64,000 nt of DNA from Alphaproteobacteria bacterium (GCA_037200445.1 JBBCGH010000001.1:2294001-2358000); one strand, 5' to 3'. Positions 48,490 through 58,151 are shown, counted from the stretch's first letter. Numbers and translations are program-made. The notes: generated by a model from the letters alone, not told the origin.

Positions 48490-48527
48490 CAGTGCCCCCC
48501 CCGCCGCTCCAACTCATCGGGTCCCCC

Positions 48528-51500
48528 ATGGCCGCACTCGTCCTCTCCGTCGCAGGCTCGGCGATCGGCGGCAGCCTGTTCGGCCCGGCCGGCGCGATCG
48601 CGGGCCGCCTCGTCGGCGCGATCGGCGGCAACCTGATCGACCGCGCGCTGTTCGGCGGCAGCGAACGCAACGTCGAGGGGCCGCGGCTCGCCGATCTCGA
48701 CGTGATGGCCTCGACCGAGGGCGCGCCAATCCCGCGGGTCTACGGCCGCGCGCGGCTCGCCGGCCAGGTGATCTGGGCGACGAAGCTCGAAGAGGTCGTG
48801 TCGACGAAGAGCGACACCGACTCGGGCGGCAAGGGCTCGCCGCAGGCGACGACCAACACGACGGTCTATAGCTATTTCGCCAATTTCGCCGTCGGCCTGT
48901 GTGAGGGCCCGATCGGCCGCGTCGCGCGCATCTGGGCTGATGGCAAGCCGCTCGATCTCGCCGGCCTGAACTATCGCATCTACACCGGCAGCGAAACGCA
49001 GGCGCCGGACGCGCTGATCGTCGCGCGCGAGGGACCCGCGAACGCGCCGGCCTATCGCGGGCTCGCCTATATCGTGTTCGAGCGTCTGCCGCTCGCCGAT
49101 TTCGGCAACCGCATTCCGCAGCTCTCCTTCGAGATCATGCGCCCGATCGGGCGGCTCGAAAAAATGGTGCGCGCCGTCACGCTCATCCCCGGCACCACCG
49201 AATTCGGCTACGAGGCGGGGACTGTCATTCGGCTGCTCGGTCCCGGTCAGTTCGGCGCGGAGAACCGCCATGCCGCGCATGCGGTGGCGGATGTCGACGC
49301 CGCGCTCGACGATCTGCAGGGCGCATGCCCGAGCCTCGAGCGCGTCGCGATCGTGGTCGCATGGTTCGGCAGCGATCTGCGCGCGCAGAACTTCACGCTC
49401 ACGCCGAAAGTCGATTCCGCGATCAAGCAGACCTTTCCGAAAAGCTGGAAAGTCGCGAGCCTCGTGCGCAACGTTGCGCCGGTCGTGTCCACCGTCGACG
49501 GCCGCCCGGCCTTCGGCGGCACGCCGTCGGATGAAAGCGTGACGCATCTGATCGAGACGCTGCGCGCGCGCGGACTGAAGGTCACGCTCTATCCCTTCGT
49601 GATGATGGACATCCCGGCGGGCAACGGCCTCTCCGATCCGTACACCGGCACGTCCTCGCAGCCGGCCTATCCGTGGCGCGGACGCATCACCTGCGATCCC
49701 GCGCCGGGTGAGCCGGGCTCGCCGGACGGCACCGGCGCTGCCGCAACGCAGGTCGATGCGTTCTTCGGTATTGGCGATCCGGATGCGTGGGGCTATCGCC
49801 GCATGGTGCTGCACTATGCGCAGCTTGCAGCCGACGCGGGCGGCGTCGACGCGTTCCTCATCGGCTCGGAGCTGCGCGGGTTGACCCGCGTGCGCTCCGC
49901 GAGTGGCGTCTATCCGGCGGTCACGCGGCTCACCGAGCTCGCGACGGACGTGAAGGCGATCCTCGGGTCGGGCACGATCGTGACCTATGGGGCGGACTGG
50001 ACCGAGTACGGCGCGCATGTCGTCGATCCGGGCGCGAACGAGGTGCGTTTTCCGCTCGACGCGCTGTGGGCTTCGTCCTCGATCGATGTTGTCGGTATCG
50101 ACTACTACGCGCCGCTTTCCGACTGGCGTGACGGCGCCGGGCATCTCGACCGGCAAACGGCGGAGTCGATCTATGACCTCGATTATCTCGCCGGCAATCT
50201 GCGCGGCGGCGATGCCTATGACTGGTACTACGCGAACGACGCCGCGCGCGGCGCGCAAACGCGCACACCGATCACCGACGGGCTGGGCAAGCCGTGGGTG
50301 TTTCGCGTCAAGGATATCTGGAGCTGGTGGAGCAACGCGCACTACGAGCGCGTCGGCGGCGCCGAGCTTGGCTCGCCCACCGGCTGGGTGCCGCAGGGCA
50401 AGCCGATCTGGCTTGCCGAGATCGGATGCCCGGCGGTCGACAAAGGCGCGAACCAGCCGAGCGTGTTTCCCGATCCGAAGTCTTCCGAGTCGGGCCTGCC
50501 GTATTTCTCGAACGGCACGCGCGACGACCTGGTCCAGCGCCGCATGCTGGAGGCTGCGCTGCAGACCTTCGATCCGGCGTGGGGCGCGACGCTCACCGGC
50601 AATCCTGTCTCGTCCGTCTATGGCGGCCGCATGCTCGAGCCGTCCGCGATCCATCTGTGGACCTGGGACGCGCGGCCCTATCCGTATTTCCCTGCCGCGA
50701 CCGACGTGTGGAGCGACGGCCCGAACTGGGAGGCCGGGCACTGGCTGACCGGCCGGCTCGGCGGCGCGCCGCTCGACGCGCTGGTCGGCAAGATCCTCGA
50801 TGATGCAGGTGTCGGCGATTACGATGTTGCGACACTCGGCGAAGGGCCGGACGGCTACGTCATCGACCGCCCGATGTCGCCGCGCGCCGCGATCGAGCCG
50901 CTCACGCTCGCCTATGCGTTCGACGCGAGCGAGCAGGGAAGCGTCATCCGCTTCCGCCCGCGCGGTGGCGTGCCGGTTGCCGCGCTCACCGAGGATGATC
51001 TGGTCCTGCCGGACGATGCCGCGCCGGTGCGGCTCACCCGTGCGCAGGAAACCGAGCTGCCGCGCGAGATCTCCATCGGCTACACGGATTCCGAAACCGA
51101 TTATCGCCGCGCCGCCGTCACATCGCGCCGGCTGGTCGGCGGTGCCGCGCGCGCGTCGCACGCCGATCTTGCGGTCGTCACCAATGATGCCGCGATGGAG
51201 CGGCGCGCCGACATCTGGCTGCAGGATGTATGGACGGGCCGCGAGCGCGCGGAATTTGCGCTGCCGCTGAGCGCACTGGCGCTGACGCCCGGCGATGTCG
51301 TCACGCTCGATTCCGGCGAACGCGAGCGCACGCTCGAACTGCGCGAGATCGTCGATACCGGGCAGCGCCGCGTGAGTGCACGCGCAATCGACGCCGATGT
51401 GTTTGCGGCGGCGGCCGAGCCGCCGCGCCGTCCGCTTCCGGTGATGCCGCCGGCGCTTGGGCCCGCGCAGGTGACGATGCTCGAATTGCCCATGCTGCCC

Positions 51501-52397
51501 GGTGACGACCCGCCCGTGCTGGCGCACCTCGCGGTGTTCGCCGATCCCTGGCCCGGCGCGATGACTGTCTGGCGTTCGCTCGATGACGGCGCGAGCTATC
51601 AGCCGTTCGCGACCGTGGCGGCGCCCGTCGTGATGGGCGAGACCCTGGATGACTTATCCGCCGGGCCGTCGAGCCGTTGGGACAAGGTCGCGACCGCGCG
51701 GGTGAAATTCTACGGCGGCGCGCTCGCGTCTGCTTCGGACTCGCGTGTGCTGAGCGGCGCCAATGCGGCGGCCGTGCAGCGGCCCGACGGCGCCTGGGAG
51801 ATTCTGCAATTCGCGAACGCGGCCCTGGTCGGCGAGCGCACCTATCAGCTGTCGCGTTTGCTGCGTGGAGAACTTGGCAGCGAAGGCGCGATCGGTGCGC
51901 CGCTTGCCGCCGGCGCGCCGTTCGTGCTGCTCGACCCGAACATCGTGCCGGTCGCGCGCGGGCTCGACATGGTCGGCCGGCGCATGCGCTTCCGGGTCGT
52001 GGCGGCGAGCCGCGATCATGGCGATGCAAGCGCGGTCGAGATCGTGCTGCGGCCGGGACCGCTCGCGCTCCAGCCGCTCCCGCCGGTGCATCTCGAGGCT
52101 GCCCGCGAGACGGGCGGCGTGCGCTTCTCTTGGGCGCCGCGCAGGCGCGGGCTTGTCGGCGTGAGCTTTGCGGCGCGCGCCGATCTCGGCGAAGCGAGCG
52201 AAGCCTACGAGCTGGAGATTCTTTCCGGCTCCACGGTCGTGCGCACCGTGTCGGCGACCGCGGCCTCGACGCTCTATGCCGCAAGCGATGAAACGCTCGA
52301 CTTCGGTGGCGCCCAATCGAGCTTCTCGGTGCGCCTCTATCAGATCTCCGCCGCCGTCGGCCGCGGGATTCTCGCTACTGCCACTCTCACGCCGTAG
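48528..52397 (+). CDS. GTA TIM-barrel tail tip/host-specificity protein (g15-like)
   Basis: A 1289-residue tail tip protein. The hydrophobic start (LVLSVAGSAIGGSLFGPAGA) leads to EGAPIPRVYGRARLAGQVIW and the phage-tail fold, and the GTA TIM-barrel domain covers about residues 310-740 (DAWGYRRMVLHYAQLAADAG, FLIGSELRGLTRVRSASGVY, VVGIDYYAPLSDWRDG, WLAEIGCPAVDKGANQPSVF). Then come the phage tail 3-type domain (YDVATLGEGPDGYVIDRPMS) and a beta-rich C-terminus with RVYQ-like SFSVRLYQISAAVGRGI. The ATG at 48528 is chosen over a longer frame running through the palindromes. It is the last gene of the GTA order. Confidence 0.93.
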   Translation: MAALVLSVAGSAIGGSLFGPAGAIAGRLVGAIGGNLIDRALFGGSERNVEGPRLADLDVMASTEGAPIPRVYGRARLAGQVIWATKLEEVVSTKSDTDSGGKGSPQATTNTTVYSYFANFAVGLCEGPIGRVARIWADGKPLDLAGLNYRIYTGSETQAPDALIVAREGPANAPAYRGLAYIVFERLPLADFGNRIPQLSFEIMRPIGRLEKMVRAVTLIPGTTEFGYEAGTVIRLLGPGQFGAENRHAAHAVADVDAALDDLQGACPSLERVAIVVAWFGSDLRAQNFTLTPKVDSAIKQTFPKSWKVASLVRNVAPVVSTVDGRPAFGGTPSDESVTHLIETLRARGLKVTLYPFVMMDIPAGNGLSDPYTGTSSQPAYPWRGRITCDPAPGEPGSPDGTGAAATQVDAFFGIGDPDAWGYRRMVLHYAQLAADAGGVDAFLIGSELRGLTRVRSASGVYPAVTRLTELATDVKAILGSGTIVTYGADWTEYGAHVVDPGANEVRFPLDALWASSSIDVVGIDYYAPLSDWRDGAGHLDRQTAESIYDLDYLAGNLRGGDAYDWYYANDAARGAQTRTPITDGLGKPWVFRVKDIWSWWSNAHYERVGGAELGSPTGWVPQGKPIWLAEIGCPAVDKGANQPSVFPDPKSSESGLPYFSNGTRDDLVQRRMLEAALQTFDPAWGATLTGNPVSSVYGGRMLEPSAIHLWTWDARPYPYFPAATDVWSDGPNWEAGHWLTGRLGGAPLDALVGKILDDAGVGDYDVATLGEGPDGYVIDRPMSPRAAIEPLTLAYAFDASEQGSVIRFRPRGGVPVAALTEDDLVLPDDAAPVRLTRAQETELPREISIGYTDSETDYRRAAVTSRRLVGGAARASHADLAVVTNDAAMERRADIWLQDVWTGRERAEFALPLSALALTPGDVVTLDSGERERTLELREIVDTGQRRVSARAIDADVFAAAAEPPRRPLPVMPPALGPAQVTMLELPMLPGDDPPVLAHLAVFADPWPGAMTVWRSLDDGASYQPFATVAAPVVMGETLDDLSAGPSSRWDKVATARVKFYGGALASASDSRVLSGANAAAVQRPDGAWEILQFANAALVGERTYQLSRLLRGELGSEGAIGAPLAAGAPFVLLDPNIVPVARGLDMVGRRMRFRVVAASRDHGDASAVEIVLRPGPLALQPLPPVHLEAARETGGVRFSWAPRRRGLVGVSFAARADLGEASEAYELEILSGSTVVRTVSATAASTLYAASDETLDFGGAQSSFSVRLYQISAAVGRGILATATLTP

Positions 52398-52403
52398 GTT
52401 CAC

Positions 52404-54176
52404 ATGAGCGCCTCCGCCAATCTCGCGCTGCCTTTCATCGAAGGCGGCGAGCTTCTCCCTGACGTCACGCTGAACGAGACACTGCGCCTGATCGACACGC
52501 TGGTGCAGCTTGCAATCGTCGACCGCGATCTCAATGTGCCGCCCGGTTCGCCGGCCGAAGGCCAGCGCTGGATCGTGAAGGCGAGTCCCAGCCCGACGGG
52601 CGCCTGGGCCGGTCACGGCAATCATGTCGCGGCCTGGCAGGACGGCGGCTGGGTGTTCTGCGTGCCGCAGGTCGGCTGGTTCGCCTACGTGATCGACGAA
52701 GGCGGGCTCGTCGCGTGGAATGGAAGCGCGTGGGTCAGCGCACTCGCGATGCTGTCGATCCTGCAGAACCTCACACTGCTCGGCGTCGGCACCACGGCGG
52801 ATGCGACCAATCCGTTCAGCGCGAAGCTCAACAACGCGTTGTGGGTGGCGAAGACGGTCGCGGAAGGCGGCGATGGCGATCTGCGCTGCAAGCTGAGCAA
52901 GGAGAGCGCTGCCAAGACGCTCTCGCTGCTGTTCCAGGACAACTTCTCAGGTCGGGCCGAGATTGGGCTCACCGGCGACGACGATTTCCATTTCAAGGTC
53001 TCGGCCGACGGGTCGAGCTGGCTCGATGCGATCACGATCGATCGCACCACCGCCAAACTCACCGCCAATCAGGGATTTGCCGATGCACCGGCAACGCGCG
53101 CGCAGCTCTACGCGGCCCCGTTCGACGCGCTCGCCTTCAATGGCCTGCAGGTCAACGGCGCCATGGAGCTGAGCCAGGAGAACGGCACGTCCAGCGTGAC
53201 GTTGACGGCGACCGGCTCGCTGCAGGCCCGGTATCTCGTTGACGGCGTGATGGCGGCGTTTCGCGGCACGTTCGTTGCCGCGGGTCAGCAGGTGACCGAT
53301 GCGCCGGCCGGCTACCGCAACTCGCTGAAGTTCACCGTCTCGACCGCGCAGGGCTCGCTCGGCGCGAACGATGAGCTGTCGGTCCTGATCCCCATCGAAG
53401 GCACGCGCGCCGCGCGCCTCGCGCTGGGCAACGCGAACGCGGCGTCCATTTCGTTCGGGTTCTGGGTCAAGGCGCGCCGCGCCGGCGCCTACTCGGGATC
53501 GCTGCGCAACAGCGCGAAAAATCGCTCCTATCCGTTCAGTTTCACGGTCAACGCTGCCGACACATGGGAATTCAAGACGGTTACCTTTGGCGGCGATACG
53601 GGCAGCACCTGGCTGACCGACACGGGCGTTGGTCTCTACCTCAACATTTGCATCGCGGGCGGATCCTCGCGCGCGGGAGCCGCGAGCGCGTGGGCTGGCA
53701 GCGACTACAGCGGAGTGACCGGAACGACCAATGCGGTCGCGGCGACGAGCGACACGTTCCAGATCGCCGGCCTGATCGTGCTGCCGGGCATCGAACTTCC
53801 GTCCTCCGCGCGCGCGCCTTTCATCATGCGGCCGTTCGATCAGGAGCTGCTGCTGTGCCAACGGTATTGGCGCTCGGCGGGCGCCGGCGGGATGTCTGGC
53901 TCGGCCGAAAGTTCGACAACCGTTGGCGTGACTGGTTTTGTTGCGCCGACGATGCGCGCCGCGCCGTCGCTCGTGCTCATTTCGGGTGCGACGGTGAAAT
54001 TCCGTGCCGGCGGCGGCATTGATGCCACAGCCAGCGGACCAGCATTGGCCAATGCGGCGACGCAGGTCGATGGATTTTGGACGCAGATCACCGGGTTTTC
54101 GGGACTGACCGTTGGAACCCCCATCACCTCGCGTGGCGATGGCAGCGATTTCCTGAGTCTAAACGCGAGGCTCTGA
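52404..54176 (+). CDS. DUF2793 tail fibre-like protein
   Basis: A 590-residue probable tail fibre. The N-terminal ~110 residues match the DUF2793 pattern: LPFIEGGELLPDVTLNETLR, PPGSPAEGQRWIVKASPSPT, AAWQDGGWVFCVPQVGWFAY. The middle is a beta-rich trimeric-fibre-like region (NPFSAKLNNALWVAKTVAEG; GRAEIGLTGDDDFHFKVSAD), then a carbohydrate-module-like domain (FGFWVKARRAGAYSGSLRNS) and a Ser/Thr/Ala-rich end. It lies six bases after the tip protein stop, so both are probably co-made and set the host range. DUF2793 is known from phage and GTA tails. Confidence 0.8.
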   Translation: MSASANLALPFIEGGELLPDVTLNETLRLIDTLVQLAIVDRDLNVPPGSPAEGQRWIVKASPSPTGAWAGHGNHVAAWQDGGWVFCVPQVGWFAYVIDEGGLVAWNGSAWVSALAMLSILQNLTLLGVGTTADATNPFSAKLNNALWVAKTVAEGGDGDLRCKLSKESAAKTLSLLFQDNFSGRAEIGLTGDDDFHFKVSADGSSWLDAITIDRTTAKLTANQGFADAPATRAQLYAAPFDALAFNGLQVNGAMELSQENGTSSVTLTATGSLQARYLVDGVMAAFRGTFVAAGQQVTDAPAGYRNSLKFTVSTAQGSLGANDELSVLIPIEGTRAARLALGNANAASISFGFWVKARRAGAYSGSLRNSAKNRSYPFSFTVNAADTWEFKTVTFGGDTGSTWLTDTGVGLYLNICIAGGSSRAGAASAWAGSDYSGVTGTTNAVAATSDTFQIAGLIVLPGIELPSSARAPFIMRPFDQELLLCQRYWRSAGAGGMSGSAESSTTVGVTGFVAPTMRAAPSLVLISGATVKFRAGGGIDATASGPALANAATQVDGFWTQITGFSGLTVGTPITSRGDGSDFLSLNARL

Positions 54177-54282
54177 CGGCTCGCCGGAAGCCCCACGCCG
54201 CGCGCGGCGTCGCCGCTGCAGTGATCTGGCCGTCCCACTAGGCCGCACGGCCAAAGCAACACCCAACATCGATGAGGTCGCG

Positions 54283-54477
54283 ATGCGCGCGTTTCTCGCC
54301 GCGCTGGCGCTTGCCGGCGCGCTCTCTCCTTCCGTGCCCCCGGGCGCCGCCGAACCAGCCGCACGCCTCGCGCAGATGTCGCGCGACGTGACCGACGCGG
54401 TGCGGCGGCAGCGCGCTCAAACCGGTCGCGAGGCGGAGACCTCGTGCCGTTGTCCAGCAAACAGGAATCAAAAATGA
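54283..54477 (+). CDS. Small exported protein at the start of the lysis module
   Basis: A 64-residue protein with a signal peptide (MRAFLAALALAGALSPSVPP) and a short polar mature part with a Cys pair (SCRC). Its stop overlaps the endolysin ATG (ATGA), so it belongs to the lysis module. It has no lipobox, so an o-spanin is unlikely; a secreted lysis accessory is possible. No family recognised. Confidence 0.5.
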   Translation: MRAFLAALALAGALSPSVPPGAAEPAARLAQMSRDVTDAVRRQRAQTGREAETSCRCPANRNQK

Positions 54478-55250
54478 GCGCCGACTGTTACGCGGAAGCG
54501 ATCGCGCGCCTGCTCGCGAGCGAGGGTGGCTACGTCAATCATCCATCCGACCCCGGCGGGCCAACCAATTTCGGCATCACGATTGCGGACTATCGCCGCT
54601 ACATGAAGCCGGACGCCAGCGCCGCCGACGTGCGCGCCATGAAGGTCGAAGAGGCGAAGGCGATCTATCGCGAAAAATACTGGCGCGCCGTGCGCTGCGA
54701 CGAACTGCCGGCCGGCCTCGATTACTGCGCGTTCGACTATGCGGTGAATTCCGGCACCGGCCGCGTGCCGAAGGTGTTGCAGCGCATCCTCGGCATCGCC
54801 GTTACCGGGCGCATGGATGAGGCCACGATGGCTGCGGCACGCAAGCGCGAAGCGCGGGCGCTGATTCAAGCGATCTGCGATGAGCGTCTGCGCTTCCTGC
54901 AGGGGCTGAAGACCTGGGCGGTGTTCGGCAAGGGCTGGACCAGGCGCGTCGGCGAGGTCCGGCTCGCTGCGCTCGCGCTTGCCGACAAGGCGGCCGGCCG
55001 TGCGCCATTGCGCGACACTTCTACGACACCCGCGCAGGGCAAGGGCGTCGTGCCGATCAACGATGCGGCGCGCAGAGGCGCCACAGGCGGCGCGCTCGCC
55101 TCCGGCGGCATCGCCGCGCAGCAGTCGGCCGCGGGCGGCGCCGACTGGCTCGTCATCGTCGTCATTGTGCTCGCCGCCGTCGCGATCGCGGCCGGTGCCT
55201 GGGCTTTTTGGCAATGGCAGCAGAAGCGGCGGCAGGACGCGCCCGCGTAA
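54474..55250 (+). CDS. GH108-type endolysin with C-terminal membrane anchor
   Basis: A 258-residue muramidase-like enzyme. LLASEGGYVNHPSDPGGPTN with the catalytic Glu near 18 and FGITIADYRRYM is the GH108 signature, followed by AKAIYREKYWRAVRCDELPA, FDYAVNSGTGRVPKVLQRIL and a peptidoglycan-binding-type end. A C-terminal membrane helix (DWLVIVVIVLAAVAIAAGAW) is unusual and could hold the enzyme at the inner membrane until holin action. The start is the ATG at 54474. Confidence 0.88.
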   Translation: MSADCYAEAIARLLASEGGYVNHPSDPGGPTNFGITIADYRRYMKPDASAADVRAMKVEEAKAIYREKYWRAVRCDELPAGLDYCAFDYAVNSGTGRVPKVLQRILGIAVTGRMDEATMAAARKREARALIQAICDERLRFLQGLKTWAVFGKGWTRRVGEVRLAALALADKAAGRAPLRDTSTTPAQGKGVVPINDAARRGATGGALASGGIAAQQSAAGGADWLVIVVIVLAAVAIAAGAWAFWQWQQKRRQDAPA

Positions 55251-55291
55251 CGCGGCACGGCATCGCAAACAGAAGGATCAGGAGAACCCGA

Positions 55292-55882
55292 ATGGACATG
55301 GACTGGAAGGACGTCGCCGCCAAGGTTGTGGGCCTCGGCGCGCCAATGCTCGGCAGCGCGCTGGGCGGCCCGCTCGGCGGCATGGCGGGCAAGGTGCTGG
55401 CCGATGCCTTCGGCGCGGCGGCCGCAACGCCGGACGCAGTGCACGCGGCAATCAGCGACAAGGCGGCGGACGTAAAGCTCGCCGCCGAGGCGGCGCAGAA
55501 GGCCGAAAGCGAATGGATGTCTGCGCTGGCCGAGATCGGCAAGCAGCAGGTGAGCGAAGTCGGCGAGACGATGCGGGCGGAAACCGCGAGCGAGGACGTC
55601 CTGCAACGCTGGTGGCGTCCGCTCTATGCGCTCGAATTGTCGCTGATCGAGTGTCCGGCCTTCGCGATCACCGTGCTGCACGCGCTGTGGAACGGACACG
55701 ACGCGGGCATCAACGGGCTGGCGAACCTGTCGGGACTGCTGATGACCTATTTCGGCGCGCGGTTCGGCGTGCTCGGCGTTTATGTCAGCGGCCGTACGCG
55801 TGAAAAGCAGACCGCACTGACCGGCGAGGATGCGCCATCCATCGTCGGCACGGTTTTGAAGGCGGTGGCGCGCAAGCGATAA
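55292..55882 (+). CDS. Holin, 3TM type
   Basis: A 196-residue probable holin of the 3TM_holin family: VVGLGAPMLGSALGGPLGGM at the N-terminus, a helical middle, then RWWRPLYALELSLIECPAFA, VLHALWNGHDAGINGLANLS and LMTYFGARFGVLGVYVSGRT. The R-W-W-R-P motif is the hallmark. It would form pores that release the endolysin. The ATG at 55292 has AGGAGAA six bases upstream. It is the last gene of the phage-like cluster. Confidence 0.85.
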   Translation: MDMDWKDVAAKVVGLGAPMLGSALGGPLGGMAGKVLADAFGAAAATPDAVHAAISDKAADVKLAAEAAQKAESEWMSALAEIGKQQVSEVGETMRAETASEDVLQRWWRPLYALELSLIECPAFAITVLHALWNGHDAGINGLANLSGLLMTYFGARFGVLGVYVSGRTREKQTALTGEDAPSIVGTVLKAVARKR

Positions 55883-55909
55883 AAAAAGCGCGGCGCCGGA
55901 GCGCCGCGC
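55882..55909 (-). terminator. Intrinsic terminator between holin and the convergent small exported gene
   Basis: gcgcggcgc (55888-55896) and gcgccgcgc (55901-55909) form a 9-bp stem with a 4-base loop. A run of seven A's precedes it, giving T7 for the leftward transcript. It marks the right edge of the phage-like cluster. Confidence 0.82.
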
Positions 55910-55927
55910 CGAAGGAGGCCACGAACA

Positions 55928-56230
55928 CTACTTCTTTTGCTGTTCCTTCTTGCTCTCTTCCCTCATCTGGCCGGGGCCGGCCGAGTCCTTGGCGGTGCCG
56001 GTTTCCTGGCCGGTGTCCTTGGTCGGGGTCGGCATGCCGGTGTTCTTCTGCGTCATCGGCGTCGCGGGCTTGATGGTGCCGCTTGTCGGGTTGCCCTGCT
56101 GGTGCGCTCCGGTGCCGGCCGGGCTCTTGTCGCCGCCCGCGCCGGATGCGCCGCCGGCCTGCGCCATCGCCAGTCCGCAGCTCCCCGCCAACAACGCAGC
56201 CGCCAAGGTCAATTTCGTTGCCTTCAGCAT
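55928..56230 (-). CDS. Small exported Gly/Thr/Lys-rich protein
   Basis: A 100-residue protein with a signal peptide (KLTLAAALLAGSCGLAMAQA) and a low-complexity mature part (GGASGAGGDKSPAGTGAHQQ; GQMREESKKEQQKK). The start at 56230 has GGAG about eight bases upstream. Proteins of this kind are common in Bradyrhizobiaceae and have no known function. Confidence 0.68.
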   Translation of the reverse strand: MLKATKLTLAAALLAGSCGLAMAQAGGASGAGGDKSPAGTGAHQQGNPTSGTIKPATPMTQKNTGMPTPTKDTGQETGTAKDSAGPGQMREESKKEQQKK

Positions 56231-56413
56231 TTGGGTGTCTCCTCTGAATGCGCCACCCACAGGTGGCGCTCGCGTCGGAAACGCCGGGACCGCATTCTGA
56301 GTTCCGCTTCCCCGCTAACCTGTGTGAAACCGCGCTCCGCGTGCGGTGCCAACGCGGGACTTTGCGCGGTTCCATCGCCCCTCTATACCGGCGCGTCCTT
56401 CGCGGAGAGTTCC

Positions 56414-57121
56414 ATGGACGTGCGCGACGCAATCGCAAGCCGCTATTCCTGCCGGGCGTTTCTGCCGACACCGGTTCCGATCGAGACCGTGAAGGACATT
56501 TTGAGTCGTGCCGCGCGCGCACCGTCCGGCGGCAATCTGCAGCCCTGGCTGGTGCATGTGCTCGCGGGCGAGCGGCTCGAAGCGTTGAAGGATCAGCTGC
56601 GCCCGCGCTTTGCCAAGGAATTGCCGCGCGGGGAGGGCGCCGAGTATCAGGTCTATCCACGCGAACTGAAGGATCCGTACTACACCCGCCGAGCCCGCGT
56701 CGGCGAGCAGCTCTACGCCTCAATCGGCATCCCGCGCGAGGACCGCCCGGCTCGCTATCGCCAGTTCGGGCGCAACTATCTCTTCTATGATGCGCCGGTC
56801 GGGATGTTCGTCTCCGTCGACCGCATCATGGGCGCGCCGCAGTGGTCCGACCTTGGCGGCTTCATCCAGACCATCAGCCTGCTCGCCCGCGCGCATGGTC
56901 TGCACAGCATCGCCCAGGAGGCCTGGACCTCCTGGCACAAGACCGTGTCGGCCTTCCTCGAGCTTCCCCCCGAACACATATTGTTTTGCGGCATCGCGCT
57001 CGGCCATGCCGACGAGGCGGCGCCGATCAACCGATGGCGCTCCGAGCGCGAGCCGGTCGAGGCGTTTGCGAGGTTTGAGGGATTTGAGCCGAGCCCCAGT
57101 CTTGACACCGTCGCGCCCTAG
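56414..57121 (+). CDS. Nitroreductase-family protein
   Basis: A 235-residue flavin-dependent oxidoreductase. The start DVRDAIASRYSCRAFLPTPV is the family pattern, APSGGNLQPWLVHVLAG binds FMN, and GGFIQTISLLARAHGLHSIA and LFCGIALGHADEAAPINRWR close the fold. Such enzymes reduce nitro-aromatics or quinones with NAD(P)H as FMN dimers; the substrate here is unknown. The start is the ATG at 56414. Confidence 0.92.
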   Translation: MDVRDAIASRYSCRAFLPTPVPIETVKDILSRAARAPSGGNLQPWLVHVLAGERLEALKDQLRPRFAKELPRGEGAEYQVYPRELKDPYYTRRARVGEQLYASIGIPREDRPARYRQFGRNYLFYDAPVGMFVSVDRIMGAPQWSDLGGFIQTISLLARAHGLHSIAQEAWTSWHKTVSAFLELPPEHILFCGIALGHADEAAPINRWRSEREPVEAFARFEGFEPSPSLDTVAP

Positions 57122-57151
57122 ACCATCTGACGGTGCAACCTTGAGGACCTG

Positions 57152-57469
57152 ATGCGGATATCCGCGAGCCTGCTGCTCGGCCTTGCGCTGGGTACCGCCG
57201 TACCCGGCATGGCCGCCGCGGCGGAGCGCAAAAGCTGCCTTTCGCCCGAGGAACGCCGTGCCGCCCTTGCGGCGCACAAGGCTGTCCCGCTCGCCCAGGC
57301 GATGCATGTCGTGAAGGCCAAACTGCGGGGCGAGGTGGTCAAAGCCCGCCTGTGCCGGCAGGAGCGGGGCCTTGTCTACGTGCTGACAGTGCTGGCGCGG
57401 GATGGCAAAGTGACGCAAGCCCGAGTCGACGCGGCCGACGGCCAGTGGCTCGAGGGTTCTGGGGGATAG
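57152..57469 (+). CDS. Exported PepSY-like small protein preceding the two-component system
   Basis: A 105-residue periplasmic protein: signal peptide (LLLGLALGTAVPGMAAAAER), then AVPLAQAMHVVKAKLRGEVV and KARLCRQERGLVYVLTVLAR, DGKVTQARVDAADGQWL, the PepSY-like pattern. Such proteins often sit with PhoPQ-like systems and may modulate the sensor. The stop is one base before the regulator's start. Confidence 0.78.
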   Translation: MRISASLLLGLALGTAVPGMAAAAERKSCLSPEERRAALAAHKAVPLAQAMHVVKAKLRGEVVKARLCRQERGLVYVLTVLARDGKVTQARVDAADGQWLEGSGG

Positions 57470-57470
57470 C

Positions 57471-58136
57471 TTGCGCCTGCTCGTCGTCGAGGACGATCCC
57501 GATCTCAACCGTCAGCTTGCCACCGCTCTGACCGATGCCGGCTATGTGGTGGACCGTGCCTTCGACGGGGAGGAGGGCCACTATCTGGGCGAGACCGAGC
57601 CCTATGACGCGGTGATCCTCGATATCGGCCTGCCCAAGATGGACGGCATCTCGGTGATCGAGGCCTGGCGCCGCGCCGGCCGCGCCATGCCGGTGCTGAT
57701 GCTGACCGCGCGCGACCGCTGGAGCGACAAGGTGCAGGGCTTCGATGCCGGCGCGGACGACTATGTGGCGAAGCCCTTCCATCTCGAAGAGGTGCTCGCC
57801 CGCATCCGCGCGTTGCTGCGCCGCTCGGTCGGCCACGCCAAGAGCGAATTCACCTGCGGGCCGGTCCGGCTCGACTCGCGCACGGGCCGCGTGTCGGTCG
57901 ACGGCAACCCGGTGAAACTCACCAGCCACGAATACCGGTTGCTCTCCTATCTGATGCACCACACCGGGCGCGTCGTCTCGCGCACCGAGTTGGTCGAGCA
58001 CCTCTACGACCAGGACTTCGACCGCGACTCCAACACGATCGAGGTGTTCGTCGGCCGCATCCGCAAGAAGCTCGGCGTGGATGTGATTCAGACCGTGCGT
58101 GGCTTGGGTTATCTGCTCACCCCGCCGGCCGCATGA
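57471..58136 (+). CDS. OmpR/PhoP-family response regulator
   Basis: A 221-residue regulator. The receiver has LLVVEDDPDLNRQL, the phospho-acceptor Asp in AVILDIGLPKMDG near 51, LMLTARD and AKPFHLEEV. The winged-helix domain has VKLTSHEYRLLSYLMHHTGR and VFVGRIRKKLGVDVIQTVRG. It begins with TTG one base after the PepSY-like gene and is followed by its sensor kinase, so the three form an operon of PhoPQ type. Confidence 0.93.
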   Translation: MRLLVVEDDPDLNRQLATALTDAGYVVDRAFDGEEGHYLGETEPYDAVILDIGLPKMDGISVIEAWRRAGRAMPVLMLTARDRWSDKVQGFDAGADDYVAKPFHLEEVLARIRALLRRSVGHAKSEFTCGPVRLDSRTGRVSVDGNPVKLTSHEYRLLSYLMHHTGRVVSRTELVEHLYDQDFDRDSNTIEVFVGRIRKKLGVDVIQTVRGLGYLLTPPAA

Positions 58137-58151
58137 TCATGCCCCAGAGCC

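Noticed and set aside
47901-51527. Very long leftward open frame opposite the TIM-barrel gene
   Set aside because: It is antisense to a gene with clear family motifs and its translation is Arg/Ala/Asp-rich without domains; this is the usual effect of high GC at third codon positions.
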